DNA of 8,271 nucleotides. Origin: an uncultured Collinsella sp. (GTDB taxonomy: Bacteria; Actinomycetota; Coriobacteriia; Coriobacteriales; Coriobacteriaceae). Of this stretch, positions 6,303 through 8,271 are shown in pieces. Both the position numbers and the translations under genes were made by a program. The stretch spans positions 1 through 8,271 of the forward strand of contig CABQLM010000074.1 of NCBI GenBank assembly GCA_902465105.1, written 5' to 3'. Within the stretch, counting starts at the first letter, position 1; every line of letters begins with the position of its first letter. The notes beneath the pieces were generated by a model. The model saw only the letters and a list, made by a program, of their open reading frames with translations, was not told where the DNA came from and searched no databases.

Positions 6303-7112
6303 CTACGCCTTAACGAGGAAGTCGTCTGCCTCGGGCTTGCCCGTGGCCTTGCCGACCGCGACGTAGCGGGTGTGACCGCTGTACGACGTGTAGCGGCCCC
6401 AAACGTAGCCGTCCGCGATCTTGTACCAGTCGTCGAGCACGACGGTCTGGCCGCTTGAGTAGCTGGTGACGACATTGCCGCCGAGGGACGGCGCGTCGCG
6501 CACGTTGAGCGCGGAGACGGTACAGCGGTACTTGCCGCCGAAGTCCTCGGTCGTATCCTGCGGCGCGGGCTGCGCCTGTGTCGAGGGCGCTGGGGCGCTC
6601 GACGCGGTGATGCCGAAGCACTCGAGGTAGATACGCGCGAGCTCGTCGATGTTGGAGTTGAACTTCTCGCGGTCACCGTCGTTGTCGATGAAGCCGTTCT
6701 CGCACAGTCGGTAGTTGATGCCTCGTGCCGCGGCTCGGTTCACGTTGGCGAGCTCGGAATGGTGCACGATCTTCTCGGCGCGGCCGGGCATGAACGCCGA
6801 CAGCTTGTCGGCGAGGGCCTTGTCGTAATCGTCGGGCTCGAAGCCGGACTTGATGATGACGTGGGCGCCGTGCGCGGTCGCGATTCCGCTGGCGTCCATG
6901 TGCAGCTCCACCACCGGGGCGTCGGTGTTCAGGCGGTTGATGCCGCCGTCGGCGTACCAGTTACGGGACATGTCGCCCAGCTCGACCTCGGAGCCGCCGA
7001 GCTCCTTGATGCGCTTGCCGAGGGCGCGGACTCGCTCCGCCTCGGTATAGCCGCCGCCGCAGCATCCGGGGTCGCCGGCTCCGTGACCGCAGATGATGAA
7101 CAGCTTTGCCAT
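6303..7112 (-). CDS. Phage endolysin: N-acetylmuramoyl-L-alanine amidase with C-terminal SH3b domain
   Basis: 269 residues. Residues 1-165 are an Amidase_3-type zinc amidase that cuts the bond between N-acetylmuramic acid and L-alanine in peptidoglycan. His10 (CGHG), Glu24 (YTEAE) and His71 (VELHMDAS) fit the zinc ligands, and Glu138 (LCENGFIDN) fits the catalytic glutamate. A Pro/Ala/Gln-rich linker (about 171-190) leads to an SH3b wall-binding domain (about 195-255, ALNVRDAPS, VVTSYSSGQTV, YVWGRYTS). There is no signal peptide, as expected for a holin-released enzyme. The start at 7112 is chosen over a longer frame because AAGGAGGG (7119-7126) lies six bases upstream and the protein then begins right at the amidase core. 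It starts two bases after the holin stop, and its ribosome-binding site lies inside the holin's last codons, implying coupled translation. Confidence 0.92.
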   Translation of the reverse strand: MAKLFIICGHGAGDPGCCGGGYTEAERVRALGKRIKELGGSEVELGDMSRNWYADGGINRLNTDAPVVELHMDASGIATAHGAHVIIKSGFEPDDYDKALADKLSAFMPGRAEKIVHHSELANVNRAAARGINYRLCENGFIDNDGDREKFNSNIDELARIYLECFGITASSAPAPSTQAQPAPQDTTEDFGGKYRCTVSALNVRDAPSLGGNVVTSYSSGQTVVLDDWYKIADGYVWGRYTSYSGHTRYVAVGKATGKPEADDFLVKA

Positions 7113-7114
7113 GG

Positions 7115-7423
7115 CTAGCCCTCCTTCTTCACGTCGCCGAGCGCCAGGAGCGCGTCGAGCCACTTGTCGGTAACGCCCACGCTCTTGAAGGCGGCGTATG
7201 CCACTTGCACGCCACCGACCGCGGCGAAGATGGACGTAACCCACGCCGTTGGGTCAGTCGGCATACCCCCGGCCATGGCCGTCAATGCGCCGCACAGCGC
7301 CGATACTGCAATGGCCGTCCAGCGGGCGACATTGCCAGTCATCGCCTTCGTCTTGATAGCCTGCACGATATAGGGCACCACGAGGACGGTCAGCACCGTG
7401 AGCCCTGCCTGTATATCAGTCAT
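7115..7423 (-). CDS. Phage holin
   Basis: 102 residues, of normal holin size. Three hydrophobic segments are visible at about 5-24, 34-54 and 61-80, with a short charged C-terminus ending DVKKEG. The protein would sit in the cytoplasmic membrane and form the lesions that release the endolysin, setting lysis time. It lies directly before the amidase gene and just after the coiled-coil protein. Its ATG (7423) is two bases past the preceding stop, and GGGAGA provides the ribosome-binding site. The family is recognised from size, hydrophobic pattern and position, not from a diagnostic motif. Confidence 0.82.
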   Translation of the reverse strand: MTDIQAGLTVLTVLVVPYIVQAIKTKAMTGNVARWTAIAVSALCGALTAMAGGMPTDPTAWVTSIFAAVGGVQVAYAAFKSVGVTDKWLDALLALGDVKKEG

Positions 7424-7425
7424 CT

Positions 7426-7839
7426 CTATCTCCCTGTCTCCTTGTCGTACATGAGGTCGACTCGGTCGTAGATATGGTCGACCTTCTCGGCCATGCCCTG
7501 GCTGCGCGCCTGACTGTGGACCAGGTCCGCGTGGAGGACGTCATTTGACGCGACAACCGACTCCATGAGCGTTTTCATTCCTTCAATCAGGGTGTTGCTG
7601 CGCTCCATCTGGGCGGCGATGCGGCCCTCCATCTGGGACCGCTCGCGGTCGCGCTGCGCCCTCTCGTCTACTTCGGCCTGCTTTCGCTCTTCGCGCTTCA
7701 GGTCGAGTTCGCCCTTCCGTTGGTTTTGGCGTTTGTACTCCTCGAGAAACTGTCTCCCGAAGTAGAACGCAACGAGCGTCAGGAGCACGCCTCCAAGCCA
7801 AGCCGGTCCGTAAGGCGCAAAAAGTTTGAGCACTTCCAT
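7426..7839 (-). CDS. Membrane-anchored coiled-coil protein of the phage lysis region
   Basis: 137 residues. One hydrophobic segment (about 9-27, YGPAWLGGVLLTLVAFYFG) is followed by a long, highly charged helix (about 30-75, rich in Lys, Arg, Glu and Gln). A heptad-like region with IAAQMERSNTLIEGMKTLMESVV and VDHIYDRVDLMYD follows to the end. The predicted topology is an N-terminal anchor with a coiled-coil tail, the reverse of the XhlA type. The start at 7839 is set by AAGGAGGG (7848-7855) eight bases upstream; a longer open frame to 7923 lies inside the XkdX-like gene. Its place just before the holin suggests a second holin, an antiholin or a lysis accessory protein. I do not recognise a named family. 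Confidence 0.75.
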   Translation of the reverse strand: MEVLKLFAPYGPAWLGGVLLTLVAFYFGRQFLEEYKRQNQRKGELDLKREERKQAEVDERAQRDRERSQMEGRIAAQMERSNTLIEGMKTLMESVVASNDVLHADLVHSQARSQGMAEKVDHIYDRVDLMYDKETGR

Positions 7840-7859
7840 CCTGGGCGCCCTCCTTCCGC

Positions 7860-8027
7860 CTATTCGGCCGTGTATTCCTCGCCGGTGATCTCCTTGTACT
7901 CGTCGGCGGTGATCCACTTGCACTTGACGGCCTTATGCACTCGCGCTTTGCTCCAAAGGTCTTTGTCGTAGTACTTCTTGACCTTCGCGAAGTGCTTGGA
8001 ATGCTCAACGGTTTTCTTCGTAGCCAT
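7860..8027 (-). CDS. XkdX-like small phage tail-region protein
   Basis: 55 residues. The pattern YYDKDLWSKARVHKAVKCKWIT followed by ADEYKEITGEEY matches the short XkdX family found in tail regions of Bacillus PBSX-like and many other Gram-positive phages. In these, a Trp-containing helix and W-I-T-x-x-E-Y-x-x-I-T-G-x-x-Y are conserved. The precise role is not known; the genes sit between tail-fibre/baseplate genes and the lysis cassette, as here. The ATG at 8027 overlaps the preceding stop by one base (TAATG), and GGGAGGTGA (8034-8042) is a strong ribosome-binding site. The gene ends 20 bases before the next start. Confidence 0.85.
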   Translation of the reverse strand: MATKKTVEHSKHFAKVKKYYDKDLWSKARVHKAVKCKWITADEYKEITGEEYTAE

Positions 8028-8271
8028 TACTGGTCACCTCCCACGGTCATGAGCAGGTAGTCGATGTTCGCCGTGTTGGTCTCGGTCTGCGTCGGCTGGG
8101 ACGCCTGCTCGCGCATCTGTTCGAGCAGCGCCGGGAGGTCGGGCACCTCGCCGTTGGCGTAGGCGGCGAGCGCGGAGGTGTAGGCGAGCTTTCGCGCCTT
8201 CCGCTCCACGTACTCGTCATCGTCGATAACGCCCGCGTCGTGCGCCGCGTCGGGGTCGCCGATCTGCGACA
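8027..8271 (-). CDS. Phage tail-region hypothetical protein, partial (5' end outside window)
   Basis: The reading frame stays open to the right edge, so the gene is cut; about 80 C-terminal residues are visible. They begin SQIGDPDAAHDAGVIDDDEY, continue with a charged and Ala-rich helix (VERKARKLAYTSALAAYA, PDLPALLEQMREQ) and end with a Gln/Thr/Asn-rich tail and VGGDQ. A GTG at 8209 could start a 60-residue protein, but the acidic in-frame sequence upstream argues for a longer product. It lies directly before the XkdX-like gene, where small tail-fibre-associated proteins are common. No family is recognised. Confidence 0.6.
   Translation of the reverse strand, partial: SQIGDPDAAHDAGVIDDDEYVERKARKLAYTSALAAYANGEVPDLPALLEQMREQASQPTQTETNTANIDYLLMTVGGDQ

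Larger units (their letters stand above)
5922..8271 (-). mobile_element. End of a prophage: tail-to-lysis segment of a siphovirus-like late operon
   Basis: Six closely packed minus-strand genes run from a tail-region protein through XkdX-like, coiled-coil membrane protein, holin and endolysin to a small membrane protein. They are followed by tRNA-like repeats. This gene order is that of the tail/lysis end of temperate siphoviruses of Gram-positive hosts. The base composition is visibly more G+C-rich than the sugar operon. The left boundary is set at the end of repeat copy 2 by inference. The element continues beyond the right edge of the window; integrase, head and packaging genes are not seen. 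Whether it is intact is unknown. Confidence 0.75.

Noticed and set aside
6303..7244. Longer endolysin beginning at 7244
   Set aside because: The extra 44 residues are Arg-rich, lie antisense to no signal, overlap the holin gene in another frame, and lack a better ribosome-binding site than AAGGAGGG before 7112.

Overview
The window looks like a chromosomal junction in a Gram-positive gut bacterium, probably an actinobacterium of the Collinsella/Coriobacteriia type. This is inferred from strong AGGAGG ribosome-binding sites, frequent GTG/TTG starts, moderate-to-high G+C and the mix of sugar-phosphotransferase genes with a G+C-rich siphophage. No taxonomic marker is present, so the assignment is tentative.

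Left part (about 1-5480) is a sugar-uptake locus. A TreR-like GntR/HutC repressor is read leftward (96-836) and ends before a perfect 10-bp hairpin (27-49). A 208-bp divergent control region separates it from a rightward operon. That region holds a sigma-70-type promoter and two identical 14-bp operators with the palindrome TGTCTAGACA, 51 bp apart. The operon is a GlvA-type family-4 6-phospho-alpha-glucosidase (1045-2376), a BglP-type PTS EIIBC permease lacking a IIA domain (2445-3914), and a beta-lactamase-fold serine hydrolase with an extra C-terminal region (about 4035-5477). The proposed pathway is that a disaccharide is phosphorylated during import by EIIBC, with IIA supplied from elsewhere. 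The GH4 enzyme then splits the 6'-phospho-alpha-glucoside, and the repressor senses a sugar phosphate. The hydrolase's role is unknown. Two intergenic hairpins, one with an 18-bp stem, separate the three cistrons.

Middle part (5478-5988) has no gene. It contains two roughly 105-bp direct repeats exactly 189 bp apart and about 80% identical. Each carries a tRNA T-arm-like 3' end on the + strand, a bidirectional terminator-like hairpin, and the complement of a tRNA-like GGGGCACCA end. I read these as attachment-site scars from integration into tRNA genes.

Right part (5989-8271) is all on the minus strand and more G+C-rich. It is the end of a prophage late operon: tail-region protein (cut by the window edge), XkdX-like protein, a membrane-anchored coiled-coil protein, a holin, an amidase/SH3b endolysin and a small membrane protein. 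The genes are nearly contiguous, with 1- to 20-base gaps or overlaps, and end at the tRNA-scar hairpins. The lysis cassette thus converges on the sugar operon, with hairpins between them.

No clearly new multi-gene system is evident. The items most worth a second look are the paired operators, the long hairpin before the hydrolase, the hydrolase itself, the duplicated tRNA scars and the small protein after the endolysin.
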